Origin: Haemophilus pittmaniae
GTDB lineage: Bacteria; Pseudomonadota; Gammaproteobacteria; Enterobacterales; Pasteurellaceae
Assembly (NCBI RefSeq): GCF_900186995.1
Contig: NZ_LT906463.1
Span: 2,046,001 to 2,110,000 of the forward strand
Reading direction: 5' to 3'
Length of the DNA: 64,000 nt
The notes beneath the pieces are model-generated. The model made no database searches, was not told the origin of the DNA, and saw nothing but the letters and a program-made list of their open reading frames with translations. Of the stretch, positions 8,624 to 18,552 are shown piece after piece. The first letter of the stretch is position 1, and every line of letters starts with the position of its first letter. The translations under genes and the position numbers were made by a program.

Positions 8624-10522
8624 ATGACCAATAATTATTCAGCTCAACAAATTACCGTTCTGAAGGATCTTGAACCTGTTCAAGTGCGTCCGGGTATGTA
8701 TACCGACACGACCCGTCCCAACCATCTCGCCCAAGAAGTAATTGATAACAGCGTCGATGAAGCACTGGCCGGCTTTGCTAGCAAAATCGAAGTAATTTTG
8801 CATGCAGATCAATCCTTAGAAGTCATTGATAACGGCCGTGGAATGCCGGTGGATATTCACCCTACGGAAGGAGTTTCCGGGGTGGAGGTGATTATGACCA
8901 AACTGCATGCGGGCGGTAAATTCTCCAATCAAAACTATGAATTTTCCGGTGGTTTGCATGGCGTTGGGATTTCCGTGGTCAATGCTCTTTCCGAACGGGT
9001 GGATATCCAAGTTAAACGCAATGGTGAAGTGTACAAAATCGCCTTTGCAAATGGTGTGAAAGTTGAAGAATTACAAGTTGTCGGCACTTGCGGCCGACGT
9101 ACCACCGGTACCATCGTACACTTTAAACCGAATCCAAAATATTTTGACAGTGCCAAATTTTCGGTAAGTCGCCTACGCCATTTACTGCGTGCCAAGGCGG
9201 TGCTTTGTTCCGGTTTGGAAATCAAATTCGTCGATAAAATCAATAATACGCAAGATGTTTGGCTTTATCAGGATGGCTTGTCTGACTATCTCAGCGAGGC
9301 GGTTGAAGGTTTAGAATGCCTACCGCAACAGCCTTTTGTCGGTGCTTTTAAGGGCGAAAAAGAGGCAGTTGAATGGGCGTTGTTATGGTTACCGGAAGGC
9401 GGTGAATTGATCGCCGAAAGCTATGTAAACCTGATCCCGACTATTCAGGGCGGTACTCATGTCAACGGCTTGCGTCAAGGTCTATTGGATGCGATGCGGG
9501 AATTCTGTGAATTCCGCAATTTATTGCCACGCGGTGTAAAACTGACGGCTGATGATATTTGGGATCGTTGTGCCTATATTCTCTCGCTAAAAATGCAGGA
9601 TGCACAATTTGCCGGTCAAACCAAAGAACGCCTCTCTTCCCGCCAAAGCGCAGTATTTGTGGCCGGCGTATTAAAAGATGCCTTCAGTCTGTGGCTAAAT
9701 CAAAATGTCCAAGATGCGGAAAAATTAGCCGAAATGGCCATTAACTCCGCTCAACGCCGCTTACGTGCAGCGAAAAAAGTGGTACGCAAGAAATTGGTCA
9801 GCGGCCCAGCACTACCGGGTAAATTGGCCGATTGTGGCTCGCAAGATTTAGAAAAAACTGAACTCTTTTTAGTGGAAGGGGATTCCGCCGGTGGCTCGGC
9901 TAAACAAGCACGCGATCGCGAATATCAAGCGATTTTGCCGTTACGCGGAAAAATCTTAAATACTTGGGAAGTTGCCGCCGATCAAGTTTTGGGTTCCACC
10001 GAAATTCATGATATTGCAGTTGCTTTGGGAATTGATCCCGACAGCGATGATCTATCCCAATTACGCTACGGTAAAGTCTGTATTTTGGCTGATGCGGACT
10101 CCGATGGTTTGCATATCGCTACCCTACTCTGCGCACTCTTTTTACGTCATTTCCCGCGTTTGGTGCGGGACGGCCATGTATATGTGGCAATGCCGCCACT
10201 GTATCGTATCGACCTAGGCAAAGAAGTATTTTATGCCTTGGATGAAAGCGAAAAAGATGCCGTATTAGATCGTCTACGTCATAAAAAAGGTACTCCAAAC
10301 GTACAACGCTTTAAAGGTCTGGGTGAAATGAATCCGTCCCAGCTGCGCGAAACTACCATGGATCCGAATACCCGCCGTTTAGTGCAATTAACCTACCAAG
10401 ACGAAGCGGAACAGGATCAAGCCACCCTAGAATTAATGGATATGTTGTTGGCCAAAAAACGGGCCGAAGATCGGAAAAATTGGCTACAAACCAAAGGCGA
10501 TCAAGTGGATTTAGCAGTTTAA
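8624..10522 (+). CDS. parE: DNA topoisomerase IV subunit B
   Basis: ATPase subunit of topoisomerase IV, which unlinks daughter chromosomes; 632 residues. The GHKL ATPase motifs are EVIDNSVDEAL near 37-47, IDNGRGMPVD near 66-75 and GGLHGVG near 108-114. The TOPRIM domain shows LVEGDSAGGSAKQ near 421-433 and LADADSDGLHI near 492-502. PLRGKILN, the quinolone-region stretch, is normal. In related species parC follows closely; here nirK is inserted 12 bases downstream and is probably co-transcribed. Confidence 0.96.
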   Translation: MTNNYSAQQITVLKDLEPVQVRPGMYTDTTRPNHLAQEVIDNSVDEALAGFASKIEVILHADQSLEVIDNGRGMPVDIHPTEGVSGVEVIMTKLHAGGKFSNQNYEFSGGLHGVGISVVNALSERVDIQVKRNGEVYKIAFANGVKVEELQVVGTCGRRTTGTIVHFKPNPKYFDSAKFSVSRLRHLLRAKAVLCSGLEIKFVDKINNTQDVWLYQDGLSDYLSEAVEGLECLPQQPFVGAFKGEKEAVEWALLWLPEGGELIAESYVNLIPTIQGGTHVNGLRQGLLDAMREFCEFRNLLPRGVKLTADDIWDRCAYILSLKMQDAQFAGQTKERLSSRQSAVFVAGVLKDAFSLWLNQNVQDAEKLAEMAINSAQRRLRAAKKVVRKKLVSGPALPGKLADCGSQDLEKTELFLVEGDSAGGSAKQARDREYQAILPLRGKILNTWEVAADQVLGSTEIHDIAVALGIDPDSDDLSQLRYGKVCILADADSDGLHIATLLCALFLRHFPRLVRDGHVYVAMPPLYRIDLGKEVFYALDESEKDAVLDRLRHKKGTPNVQRFKGLGEMNPSQLRETTMDPNTRRLVQLTYQDEAEQDQATLELMDMLLAKKRAEDRKNWLQTKGDQVDLAV

Positions 10523-10534
10523 CGGGAGAATAAA

Positions 10535-11722
10535 ATGAACGAACAACGTCGCGATTTCTTTAAACAAAGTGCCCTTGGCCTCGCCTCCATTAGTTTAGGC
10601 GCTGGACTGGCATTAATCCCGCAGGCACAAGCCAGCGTATCTAAAATGGCTGAAACAACCGGCGAATTACCAACACTTGAAGCTGAACTAACGTTAGCAC
10701 CGAATGTGCCCAAACCGCTTGAACGGGATTATCCAGCCAAAGTGGTGGTTAAACTCACGGCCTTAGAAAGAATCATGGACTTAATGGACGGAGTTCAGTT
10801 TAAATTCTGGACTTTCAATGGCGGTGTGCCTGCGCCTTTCATTCGTGTACGCCAAGGCGATATCGTGGAGGTGCAACTTTCCAACTCGGCTTCCTCGATG
10901 ATGGCACATAGCATGGATTTTCATGCGGCAGCTGCACCAATGGGCGGTGCCATGGCTAGTGAAACCTTACCAGGGCGCACCAGCACATTTCAATTTAAAG
11001 CCTTACGCCCAGGCATCTATTTATATCACTGCGGCAGTCAGCCAGTGGATATACACTTGGCTAAGGGTATGTATGGTTTAGTGTTGGTTGAACCACCGGA
11101 AGGCTTGCCAAAGGTAGATCGCGAATTCTATGTGATGCAAAGTGAGTTCTACACCAAAGGCAGCTTCGGTGAGCCAGGTTTGCAACCCTTTAGTATGCAA
11201 AAAGCGCTGGATGAACGGCCGGATTACGTGTTGTTCAACGGCAATGCTAATGCCTTGATGAATGACAATGCTTTACACGCCAAGACTGGAGAAACAATTC
11301 GTTTCTTCTTGGGAAATGCCGGGCCGAATCTGATTTCTTCATTCCACATCATCGGCACCGTATTTGATAAAGTGTATGTGGAAGGCGGTAGTCTGATTAA
11401 CCATAACGTACAAACCACCGCGGTTCCATCAGGCAGCGCAACCATTGTAGAAACCAAAATCGATGTGCCGGGAACTTATGTCTTGATGGATCATTCGATT
11501 TTCCGCGCTGCCAATAAAGGCACGACGGGACATCTTGTGGTCTCGGGCGATAAAAATCCGCAAATTTATTCCGGTAAATTAAGCGATGAACCATTTAAGG
11601 AAGCCAATCCACAAAAAACCCAACCGGTGCCCTATGAAATCGATAGCCACAAAGGTATGGAGATGGGGCATTCCCATCATAGCGGAACGGCCGATGGCCA
11701 AAGCGGTGCTACACAAAAATAG
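10535..11722 (+). CDS. nirK: Copper-containing nitrite reductase (NirK/AniA type), Tat-exported
   Basis: Reduces nitrite to nitric oxide in the periplasm. The 395-residue protein starts with a twin-arginine signal (RRDFFKQSALGL, cleavage expected after AQA near 33). Two cupredoxin domains follow. Every copper ligand of the family is visible: type 1 site His125, Cys166, His174, Met179; type 2 site His130, His165, His320; catalytic Asp128 and His271. Segments such as GRTSTFQFKALRPGIYLYHC and SSFHIIGTVFDKVYVEGG closely resemble Neisseria AniA. It is not FtsP/SufI, which lacks the copper ligands. The tail is His/Met-rich (MEMGHSHHSG), possibly metal-binding. GGGAG precedes the ATG. It lies between parE and parC, an unusual position. 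Confidence 0.92.
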   Translation: MNEQRRDFFKQSALGLASISLGAGLALIPQAQASVSKMAETTGELPTLEAELTLAPNVPKPLERDYPAKVVVKLTALERIMDLMDGVQFKFWTFNGGVPAPFIRVRQGDIVEVQLSNSASSMMAHSMDFHAAAAPMGGAMASETLPGRTSTFQFKALRPGIYLYHCGSQPVDIHLAKGMYGLVLVEPPEGLPKVDREFYVMQSEFYTKGSFGEPGLQPFSMQKALDERPDYVLFNGNANALMNDNALHAKTGETIRFFLGNAGPNLISSFHIIGTVFDKVYVEGGSLINHNVQTTAVPSGSATIVETKIDVPGTYVLMDHSIFRAANKGTTGHLVVSGDKNPQIYSGKLSDEPFKEANPQKTQPVPYEIDSHKGMEMGHSHHSGTADGQSGATQK

Positions 11723-11727
11723 ATTTT

Positions 11728-11800
11728 TAAGACACCTCTAATAAAATCAATGACTTAGCGTCATATTTAGAGAAAACTTTAAAAAACAGGGGGGCGTTTG
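11728..11800 (+). repeat. Dispersed IHF-type repeat, copy 3
   Basis: Exact core at 11738-11757, GAAAAC and GGGGGCGTTT at the family offsets. It lies between the nirK stop and parC. No ATGTCAC boxes flank it. Confidence 0.88.
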
Positions 11801-11831
11801 CCGGCCCACCGATGCAACGAATAGAAACCAC

Positions 11832-14075
11832 ATGAGCAATATTAATTACGAAGGCATTGAACAAATGCCATTACGCACCTTCACAGAACGTGCTTATCTC
11901 AATTATTCCATGTACGTCATTATGGATCGCGCCCTGCCATTTATCGGCGATGGGCTAAAACCTGTACAACGGCGTATTATCTATGCAATGTCCGAATTAG
12001 GGCTCAATGCCGCAGCAAAATATAAAAAATCAGCCCGTACCGTGGGGGATGTGCTAGGTAAATTCCATCCGCACGGTGATAGCGCTTGTTATGAAGCCAT
12101 GGTGTTGATGGCACAACCTTTTTCCTATCGTTATCCATTGGTTGATGGTCAAGGCAACTGGGGAGCACCGGATGATCCGAAATCCTTCGCCGCTATGCGT
12201 TATACCGAATCTCGTCTTGCCAAAATTTCTGAAATTTTGCTTGGTGAATTAGGCCAAGGTACCGTGGATTACCAACCTAACTTTGACGGCACGATCCCTG
12301 AACCGCAATATTTACCGGCACGCCTACCGCACATTTTATTAAACGGTACCACCGGAATTGCTGTGGGTATGGCAACCGATATTCCACCACACAATATTAA
12401 TGAAATCGCCGATGCAGCCGTCATGTTGCTGGATAACCCAAAAGCTACTTTGGATGAGATTCTCACGGTGGTACAAGGACCAGATTATCCAACGGAAGCG
12501 GAAATCATCACGCCGAAAAGCGAAATTAAAAAGATTTATCAACAAGGCCGTGGTTCGATCAAAATGCGCGCCTCGTGGAAAAAAGAAGATGGCGAAATTG
12601 TGATTCATGCTCTTCCACATCAAGCTTCACCGTCCAAAATTATCGCGCAAATTGCCGAACAAATGACAGCTAAGAAACTGCCAATGGTGGAGGATATTCG
12701 CGATGAAGCCGATCATGAAAATCCGATCCGAATCGTGTTAGTGCCGCGTTCCAATCGAGTGGATACGGATGCATTGATGGCGCATTTATTCGCTACCACG
12801 GATTTGGAAAAAAGTTATCGGATCAATATGAACATGATTGGTCTGGATCACAAACCCGCGGTGAAAGGTTTAATCGAAATCCTAACCGAATGGCTCTCCT
12901 TCCGCCGTACCACGGTAACTCGCCGCCTGCAATATCGTTTGGATAAAGTATTGGCTCGTCTGCACATTTTGCAGGGTTTGATGATCGCTTTTTTAAATAT
13001 TGATGAAGTGATCCATATCATTCGTAACGAAGACGAACCTAAAGCGGTGCTAATGGAACGTTTCGACTTAAGTCATGAACAGGCTGAAGCCATTTTAAAT
13101 TTACGCTTGCGCCACTTGGCTAAATTGGAAGAACACGAATTACGCGCTGAACAAGAGCAATTAGAAAAAGAGCGCGATTCTTTGCAATTGGTATTAGGTT
13201 CGGAGCGCCGTTTGAATTCCTTAATTAAAAAAGAAATTCAAGAGGATGCGAAAAAATTTGCCTCGCCAAGATTATCTCAATTAGTCGAACGTGAAGAAGC
13301 AAAAGCGATTTCTGAAACGGAAATGCTACCGGCTGAACCGGTGACCGTGATTCTTTCAGAAATGGGCTGGGTGCGTTGTGCCAAAGGGCATGATATCGAT
13401 CCGCAGGGATTAAGCTATAAAGCAGGTGATGGTTATTTGGCTCATGCCTGTGGCAAAAGCAATCAAGCGGTCGTATTTATTGACTCGACCGGTCGTTCCT
13501 ATGCCCTCGATCCATTAACTCTACCTTCTGCCCGTTCGCAAGGTGAACCGCTAACCGGAAAACTAAATCTACCTGCCGGTGCGACCATTTGTCATGTGCT
13601 GATGGCCGCCGAACAACAGAAATTATTAATGAGTTCCGATGCCGGTTATGGCTTTATTTGCAAATTTGAAGACCTTATCGCACGTAATAAAGCGGGCAAA
13701 GCCTTGATTTCTTTGCCAGAAAATGCGAAAGTTTTGCGACCTGAAATACTTTCTCCGGCGCAATCGCTACTCGTAGCCATCACTTCAGCCGGTCGAATGC
13801 TTATCTTCCCGGCCTCGGATCTCCCGACCTTAGCCAAAGGTAAAGGCAATAAAATCATCAGTATTCCTGCCGCCAATGCCAAAGCGCGCAACGAACTATT
13901 AGACAAATTATTGTTAATTTCAGAACAAGCGGGCCTTGAATTCCATTCCGGAAAACGAAAAATCACATTAAAAGCGGAAGATTTACAAAAATTCCGTGCC
14001 GAACGTGGCCGTAAAGGCTCCCAATTACCGCGGGGATTACACAGTAATGTGGAAATTGTGGTAATTGAACCCTAA
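11832..14075 (+). CDS. parC: DNA topoisomerase IV subunit A
   Basis: Cleavage and rejoining subunit of topoisomerase IV, 747 residues. The catalytic tyrosine is Tyr124 in AAMRYTE. The quinolone-resistance region [12 protein letters not shown] keeps the wild-type Ser84 and Glu88 (E. coli Ser80/Glu84), so no target resistance is visible. The GyrA-like N-terminal domain is followed by a coiled region near 430-470 and a C-terminal beta-pinwheel-like part. No clear Shine-Dalgarno sequence precedes the ATG. A repeat copy lies in its leader region. Confidence 0.96.
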   Translation: MSNINYEGIEQMPLRTFTERAYLNYSMYVIMDRALPFIGDGLKPVQRRIIYAMSELGLNAAAKYKKSARTVGDVLGKFHPHGDSACYEAMVLMAQPFSYRYPLVDGQGNWGAPDDPKSFAAMRYTESRLAKISEILLGELGQGTVDYQPNFDGTIPEPQYLPARLPHILLNGTTGIAVGMATDIPPHNINEIADAAVMLLDNPKATLDEILTVVQGPDYPTEAEIITPKSEIKKIYQQGRGSIKMRASWKKEDGEIVIHALPHQASPSKIIAQIAEQMTAKKLPMVEDIRDEADHENPIRIVLVPRSNRVDTDALMAHLFATTDLEKSYRINMNMIGLDHKPAVKGLIEILTEWLSFRRTTVTRRLQYRLDKVLARLHILQGLMIAFLNIDEVIHIIRNEDEPKAVLMERFDLSHEQAEAILNLRLRHLAKLEEHELRAEQEQLEKERDSLQLVLGSERRLNSLIKKEIQEDAKKFASPRLSQLVEREEAKAISETEMLPAEPVTVILSEMGWVRCAKGHDIDPQGLSYKAGDGYLAHACGKSNQAVVFIDSTGRSYALDPLTLPSARSQGEPLTGKLNLPAGATICHVLMAAEQQKLLMSSDAGYGFICKFEDLIARNKAGKALISLPENAKVLRPEILSPAQSLLVAITSAGRMLIFPASDLPTLAKGKGNKIISIPAANAKARNELLDKLLLISEQAGLEFHSGKRKITLKAEDLQKFRAERGRKGSQLPRGLHSNVEIVVIEP

Positions 14076-14122
14076 ACACACAACATTTCTAAGTTTGAAA
14101 TAAACCAATAGGAGGCTATTTC

Positions 14123-15337
14123 GTGAATTTTATTTTTGACACCTACCAAACCCTTGCGCTGGCAAGCATTGTATTGCTTATCGGCTACTTTTTGGTAAAA
14201 CGCATTCGTGTGCTAAAAGATTTCAATATTCCAGAACCTGTGGTTGGCGGTTTTTTAGTGGCCATCCTGTTTATGATTTGGCATGAAGTCAACGGCACTT
14301 CCTTCACTTTCGACAAAAACCTACAAAACACCATGATGTTGGTATTCTTTACCTCTATCGGTTTAAGTGCCAACTTCGCCCGCCTTATTAAGGGTGGCAA
14401 ACCTTTAGTCATCTTCTTAGTGGCCGCAGGTTTATTAATCTTCTGCCAGAATCTCATCGGTGTTGGCCTTGCCGAAGTGCTTGGAATTGACCCGGCCTAC
14501 GGCTTGATCGCGGGTTCGGTGACCCTAACCGGTGGTCATGGTACAGGTGCTGCTTGGGCAGATACCTTCACTCAAGCCTTCCAATTGCCTGCGGCAACGG
14601 AAATCGCAATGGCTTGTGCCACCTTCGGTTTAGTTTTCGGTGGGATTATCGGTGGCCCGGTTGCCCGCTTCTTACTTAACCATCAAAAACAAGGTGAAAA
14701 CCCGGAAAATGATGAGGTCGATGACGTAGAGGAAGCCTTCGAACACCCGACATATCAACGTAAAGTTAATGCCCGTTCAATCATTGAAACCATCGCGATG
14801 ATGTCTTTCTGTTTGTTAATCGGTAAATACTTGGATGGTTTAACTAAAGGTACCCACCTACAATTACCAACCTTCGTATGGTGTTTGTTTACCGGGGTAA
14901 TTATCCGTAACTCATTAACCCATATTTTCAAATTCCGTGTTGCCGATTCAGCAATTGACGTATTGGGTAGTGTGGGCTTGTCCATCTTCTTAGCGATCGC
15001 ATTAATGTCCTTAAAACTTTGGGAATTAGCCGGTTTAGCAACGGATGTGATGGTTATTTTAGCGGTGCAAGTGGTCTTTATGGCAATCTTCGCTATCTTC
15101 GTAACCTACCGTATGATGGGTAAAGATTACGATGCGATTGTATTAAGTGCCGGTCACTGTGGTTTCGGTTTAGGTGCAACACCAACTGCTGTAGCTAACA
15201 TGCAGGCGATAACCAGCCGCTTCGGGCCGTCCCACAAAGCATTCTTGATCGTGCCTATGGTGGGGGCGTTCTTTATCGACCTGATCAATGCAGCAGCATT
15301 AAAACTATTCTTTGGTGTGGTAAGTTACCTTCACTAA
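14123..15337 (+). CDS. gltS: Sodium/glutamate symporter GltS
   Basis: Na+-coupled glutamate importer of the inner membrane, 404 residues with about ten hydrophobic segments in two inverted halves. Family hallmarks are PEPVVGGFLVAILF near 37-50, VTLTGGHGTGAAWAD near 133-147, and the second-half counterpart SAGHCGFGLGATPTAVANMQAIT near 343-365. A charged loop (ENPENDEVDDVEEAFEHP) joins the halves. The start codon is GTG, chosen because AGGAGG lies 8 bases upstream. Confidence 0.95.
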   Translation: MNFIFDTYQTLALASIVLLIGYFLVKRIRVLKDFNIPEPVVGGFLVAILFMIWHEVNGTSFTFDKNLQNTMMLVFFTSIGLSANFARLIKGGKPLVIFLVAAGLLIFCQNLIGVGLAEVLGIDPAYGLIAGSVTLTGGHGTGAAWADTFTQAFQLPAATEIAMACATFGLVFGGIIGGPVARFLLNHQKQGENPENDEVDDVEEAFEHPTYQRKVNARSIIETIAMMSFCLLIGKYLDGLTKGTHLQLPTFVWCLFTGVIIRNSLTHIFKFRVADSAIDVLGSVGLSIFLAIALMSLKLWELAGLATDVMVILAVQVVFMAIFAIFVTYRMMGKDYDAIVLSAGHCGFGLGATPTAVANMQAITSRFGPSHKAFLIVPMVGAFFIDLINAAALKLFFGVVSYLH

Positions 15338-15350
15338 ACCACACAATACA

Positions 15351-15379
15351 AAACCCTGCCAAACGGCAGGGTTTATTTT
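15351..15379 (+). terminator. Rho-independent terminator after gltS
   Basis: Stem AAACCCTGCC/GGCAGGGTTT with a 4-base loop, followed by a T-rich tract, 13 bases past the gltS stop. Confidence 0.88.
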
Positions 15380-15390
15380 TTCTTTGCTAT

Positions 15391-15424
15391 AAAAAAATCC
15401 CTTCGATACGCAAGGGATTTTTTA
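15391..15424 (-). terminator. Terminator of tmaR (bidirectional)
   Basis: Stem AAAAAATCCCTT/AAGGGATTTTTT lies 6 bases past the tmaR stop. The symmetric A and T runs make it usable from both sides, backing up the gltS terminator. Confidence 0.82.
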
Positions 15425-15429
15425 TTCAA

Positions 15430-15786
15430 TTACAGGGTAATTTTCTTAGAAGACTTTTTCGCTAACTCCGCGTGATTTTTCTTCTGCTCTTTCATTTTGT
15501 TAGCAGCTTCCACGCGTTGTTTGGACAATTCCGCGTTACGAATCGTGTAATCATCCACACGGGCCTCATAATCATCCCGCATACTTTCGATAATCGTCCG
15601 CACATCCTCAATGGTCATATCATCAAGGATATATTGATTCAGGTTATCCAATAACAACACGCGTTTTTGGTTATCGCGGATTTTACGGTTATTGTCCTCG
15701 ATATCACGTTTGAGTTTGTTTCTTAAACGATACATACGCACATACTCCAATACTTCTTGGAAGGACTGTTTATTTAAATTTTCCAT
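15430..15786 (-). CDS. tmaR: TmaR / YeeX (DUF496) family protein
   Basis: Small coiled-coil protein, 118 residues. It closely matches E. coli YeeX, now named TmaR, which recruits the PTS enzyme EI (PtsI) to the cell pole. Shared stretches are [36 protein letters not shown] and [20 protein letters not shown]. The frame can be opened at an upstream TTG (15810), but I choose the ATG at 15786 because [13 protein letters not shown] aligns with the E. coli start and AGAGAGAG precedes it. The C-terminus is lysine-rich. PtsI, its known partner in E. coli, is encoded about 5 kb away in this window. Confidence 0.88.
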   Translation of the reverse strand: MENLNKQSFQEVLEYVRMYRLRNKLKRDIEDNNRKIRDNQKRVLLLDNLNQYILDDMTIEDVRTIIESMRDDYEARVDDYTIRNAELSKQRVEAANKMKEQKKNHAELAKKSSKKITL

Positions 15787-15971
15787 AGCGACTCTCTCTA
15801 AAATGAACAACTGCGCTAATGTAGCCTTTTTTAATCATGAGGTCAAAACCTTCCCACTGAATTTTCATAAGACAAATCAAAAGGCCGGTGATTTTTCGTA
15901 AAAGGCATTGATTATCCTAAATCAGAGTGGTAAAAGTAGGTCTCTTTTTATTCGAAATATAAGGAAACACA

Positions 15972-17060
15972 ATGTCTCAAGTCTTTAATTTTAGCGCCGG
16001 TCCGGCCATGATTTACCCAGAAGTTTTAGCTCAAGCACAAGCCGAATTAACCAACTGGCTTGGACAAGGTGTTTCTGTCATGGAAGTCAGTCACCGTGGC
16101 AAACTCTTTATGGAGTTAATTAAGCAAGCAGAAGCGGACATCCGTGAGCTTTATCGCATTCCCGACAACTACCGCGTATTATTTTTACAAGGTGGTGCGC
16201 GTGGTCAATTTGCCGCAATACCAATGAATTTGATTGGCAAAAAAGGCAAAGCCCTCTATTTAAACAGCGGCCACTGGTCAGCTACCGCCGCCAAAGAAGC
16301 ACGTAACTTCGCTGAAATCGATGAAATTAATATCGTACACAACGAGAACGGTATCAGTCGTATCGGCTCCTTAGATTTTAGCGATATCGCAGAAAATTAC
16401 GATTATGTTCACTACTGCCCGAATGAAACCATCAGTGGTGTTGAAATCAATGAAATTCCTAACGTTGGCAACGGCGTTCTGGTAGCTGATATGTCTTCTA
16501 ACGTACTTTCCCGCCATATCGATATCAGCAAATTCGGTGTGATCTATGCAGGAGCACAGAAAAACCTCGGCCCTGCTGGTATCCTATTATTAATCATTCG
16601 TGACGATCTGATCGGCCACGCCCGCCAAGCTACGCCTTCCATTTGGAACTATGCGGTGCAACGGGATGCTGATTCCATGATCAACACACCACCAACTTTC
16701 GCCTGGTATTTGTGCTCTTTAGTGTTCAAACATATTTTAAGCATCGGAGGTTTGGACGTCATCGCACAGCGCAATGCCGTGAAAGCACAAACCCTGTATG
16801 ATTATATCGATAGCTCCAAACTCTATCGCAACAATGTTGCTAAAGAAAACCGCTCTATCATGAACGTGACCTTCGTCACCGGTGATCCGGAATTAGATGC
16901 GCAATTTGTTGCTGAAGCCACAGCAGCCGGTTTACAAGCATTAAAAGGGCATAAAGTGTTAGGTGGTATGCGAGCCTCCATCTACAACGCTATGCCATTA
17001 GCCGGTGTTGAAGCCTTGATTGAATTCATGAAGGCTTTTGAAGCAAAACATGCCAAATAA
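15972..17060 (+). CDS. serC: Phosphoserine aminotransferase
   Basis: PLP enzyme that converts 3-phosphohydroxypyruvate to phosphoserine, and the equivalent vitamin B6 precursor step; 362 residues. It begins QVFNFSAGPAMIYPEVL, a signature N-terminus. The PLP lysine is in VIYAGAQKNLGPAGI near 190-204. LQGGARGQFAAIPMNL (SerC usually has LQGGAS) and HYCPNETISGVEI are also diagnostic. AAGGA precedes the ATG. hisC follows after 132 bases containing repeat copy 4. Confidence 0.96.
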   Translation: MSQVFNFSAGPAMIYPEVLAQAQAELTNWLGQGVSVMEVSHRGKLFMELIKQAEADIRELYRIPDNYRVLFLQGGARGQFAAIPMNLIGKKGKALYLNSGHWSATAAKEARNFAEIDEINIVHNENGISRIGSLDFSDIAENYDYVHYCPNETISGVEINEIPNVGNGVLVADMSSNVLSRHIDISKFGVIYAGAQKNLGPAGILLLIIRDDLIGHARQATPSIWNYAVQRDADSMINTPPTFAWYLCSLVFKHILSIGGLDVIAQRNAVKAQTLYDYIDSSKLYRNNVAKENRSIMNVTFVTGDPELDAQFVAEATAAGLQALKGHKVLGGMRASIYNAMPLAGVEALIEFMKAFEAKHAK

Positions 17061-17069
17061 TTCATTTTT

Positions 17070-17163
17070 AAATCAACCCTAATAAAATCAATGAGTTACA
17101 CTCTATTTTAAGAAAAACTCCACAATCCGCGATAGCCTTTACTGTCGCGAGTTTATTAGGGTT
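17070..17163 (+). repeat. Dispersed IHF-type repeat, copy 4, with an inverted end
   Basis: The core at 17079-17098 has one change (GAGTTA). The AAAAAC block is in place but the GGGCGTTT block is lost. Unlike other copies, AACCCTAATAAA at 17075-17086 recurs as its perfect 12-bp inverted repeat TTTATTAGGGTT at 17152-17163. Between them, GCGATAG/CTGTCGC can form a small hairpin. Confidence 0.8.
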
Positions 17164-17192
17164 TCTTATTATTCATTTATAAGGAAAGCAAA

Positions 17193-18293
17193 ATGCAATA
17201 TCTTGATGTCGCCAATCCTGGGGTAAAAACCCTGGCGCCTTACCAAGCGGGCAAACCGATTGAAGAATTAGAACGGGAATTAGGCATTACCAATATCGTA
17301 AAATTGGCCTCCAATGAAAACCCTTTCGGTTTTCCACAAAGTGCCAAAGAGGCAATTACACGCCAACTGGATCATCTCACTCGCTACCCTGATGCTAATG
17401 GTTTCGAACTCAAACGCTGTATCGCTGAAAAATACGGACTAGCCCCGAATCAAATCACCCTAGGTAATGGCTCCAATGATTTATTGGAATTATTTGCTCA
17501 CACCTTCGCCGCTGAAGGTGATGAAGTCATTTTCTCGCAATATGCCTTTATCGTGTATCCGTTAGTCAGCAAAGCGATTAACGCGGTGGCTCGGGAAATT
17601 CCGGCAAAAAACTGGGGGCATGATTTAAGCGGTTTCTTGGCGGCTATTAATCCGAAAACTAAACTGATTTTTATCGCTAACCCAAACAACCCGACCGGCA
17701 ATTTCCTTACGCATCAAGAATTAGATAACTTTTTAGCGCAGGTTCCAGCCAACGTAATCATCGTCTTAGATGAAGCTTATACTGAATTTACTGCTCCGGC
17801 CGAACGGGTGGATTCTTTCGCTTTATTACAAAAATATCCGAATCTGATTGTCTCTCGTTCGTTGTCAAAAGCCTATGGTTTGGCGGGTTTACGCATTGGT
17901 TATGCCGTCTCCAACCCAGAAATCGCTGACTTACTCAACCGTGTGCGCCAGCCATTCAACTGTAATGCGGTGGCATTAGCGGCGGCCTGTGCGGTGCTCA
18001 AGGATGATGCCTTTGTTGCCCAAGTTGCGGCCAATAATCGAGCAGAAATGACTCGTTATGAAGCCTTCTGTCAACAACATGGACTTGACTATATCCCATC
18101 GAAAGGCAACTTTATTACCATCGATTTAAAACAGCCCGCGGCACCAATTTATCAAGCATTGTTGCATGAAGGCGTCATCGTTCGCCCGATTGCCGGTTAC
18201 GGTCTGCCGAATCATTTGCGCATTAGCATTGGCCTACCGGCTGAAAATGACAAATTTTTCCACGCCTTGAGCAAAGTGCTTAATTTAAAATAG
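17193..18293 (+). CDS. hisC: Histidinol-phosphate aminotransferase
   Basis: PLP-dependent class II aminotransferase of histidine synthesis, 366 residues. LASNENPFGFP near 37-47, NPNNPTGNFL near 163-172, and the PLP lysine in SRSLSKAYGLAGLRIGY near 222-238 are diagnostic. It is away from any his operon and next to serC, as I recall for the second hisC paralogue (hisC2) of H. influenzae. A paralogue elsewhere in the genome is therefore likely, and activity on aromatic amino acids is possible. Confidence 0.92.
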   Translation: MQYLDVANPGVKTLAPYQAGKPIEELERELGITNIVKLASNENPFGFPQSAKEAITRQLDHLTRYPDANGFELKRCIAEKYGLAPNQITLGNGSNDLLELFAHTFAAEGDEVIFSQYAFIVYPLVSKAINAVAREIPAKNWGHDLSGFLAAINPKTKLIFIANPNNPTGNFLTHQELDNFLAQVPANVIIVLDEAYTEFTAPAERVDSFALLQKYPNLIVSRSLSKAYGLAGLRIGYAVSNPEIADLLNRVRQPFNCNAVALAAACAVLKDDAFVAQVAANNRAEMTRYEAFCQQHGLDYIPSKGNFITIDLKQPAAPIYQALLHEGVIVRPIAGYGLPNHLRISIGLPAENDKFFHALSKVLNLK

Positions 18294-18351
18294 TAGAAGT
18301 GGGCAGCAACCCAATTGTTAAGATATGAAAGTATCCAAATAATTGAATAAT

Positions 18352-18380
18352 AAAAAACCTGCGTAATCGGAGGTTTTTTT
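18352..18380 (+). terminator. Rho-independent terminator after hisC
   Basis: Stem AAAAAACCT/AGGTTTTTT with a 10-base loop and T-run. Confidence 0.75.
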
Positions 18381-18389
18381 ATTGGTTAG

Positions 18390-18460
18390 AAAACGCGGTA
18401 TTGGTTTTCCATATTTTTCTCAAAACCGCATGTAACTCATTGATTTTATTAGCCCTAACT
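18390..18460 (-). repeat. Dispersed IHF-type repeat, copy 5
   Basis: Minus-oriented; core 18433-18452 with the same GAGTTA variant as copy 4. The second block is AAAAAT and the third has decayed to CGCGTTTTC. It lies between the convergent genes hisC and manA. Confidence 0.82.
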
Positions 18461-18501
18461 AAAAAATAGGCATAAAGGACATTTTTGATGCTACAAAGAG
18501 G

Positions 18502-18530
18502 GTTAAGGCCTTATACTACAAGGCTTTAAC
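18502..18530. repeat. Inverted repeat between hisC and manA
   Basis: 11-bp arms GTTAAGGCCTT and AAGGCTTTAAC with one wobble and a 7-base loop, 22 bases beyond the manA stop. No strong T-run follows on either strand, so its role as a manA terminator is uncertain. Confidence 0.5.
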
Positions 18531-18552
18531 TCACTTTTGATAAAAAATCACA

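Noticed and set aside
10535..11722. FtsP/SufI (cell division cupredoxin), suggested by the Tat signal and the parC neighbourhood
   Set aside because: All copper ligands and both catalytic residues of nitrite reductase are present and long stretches match AniA; FtsP lacks them.
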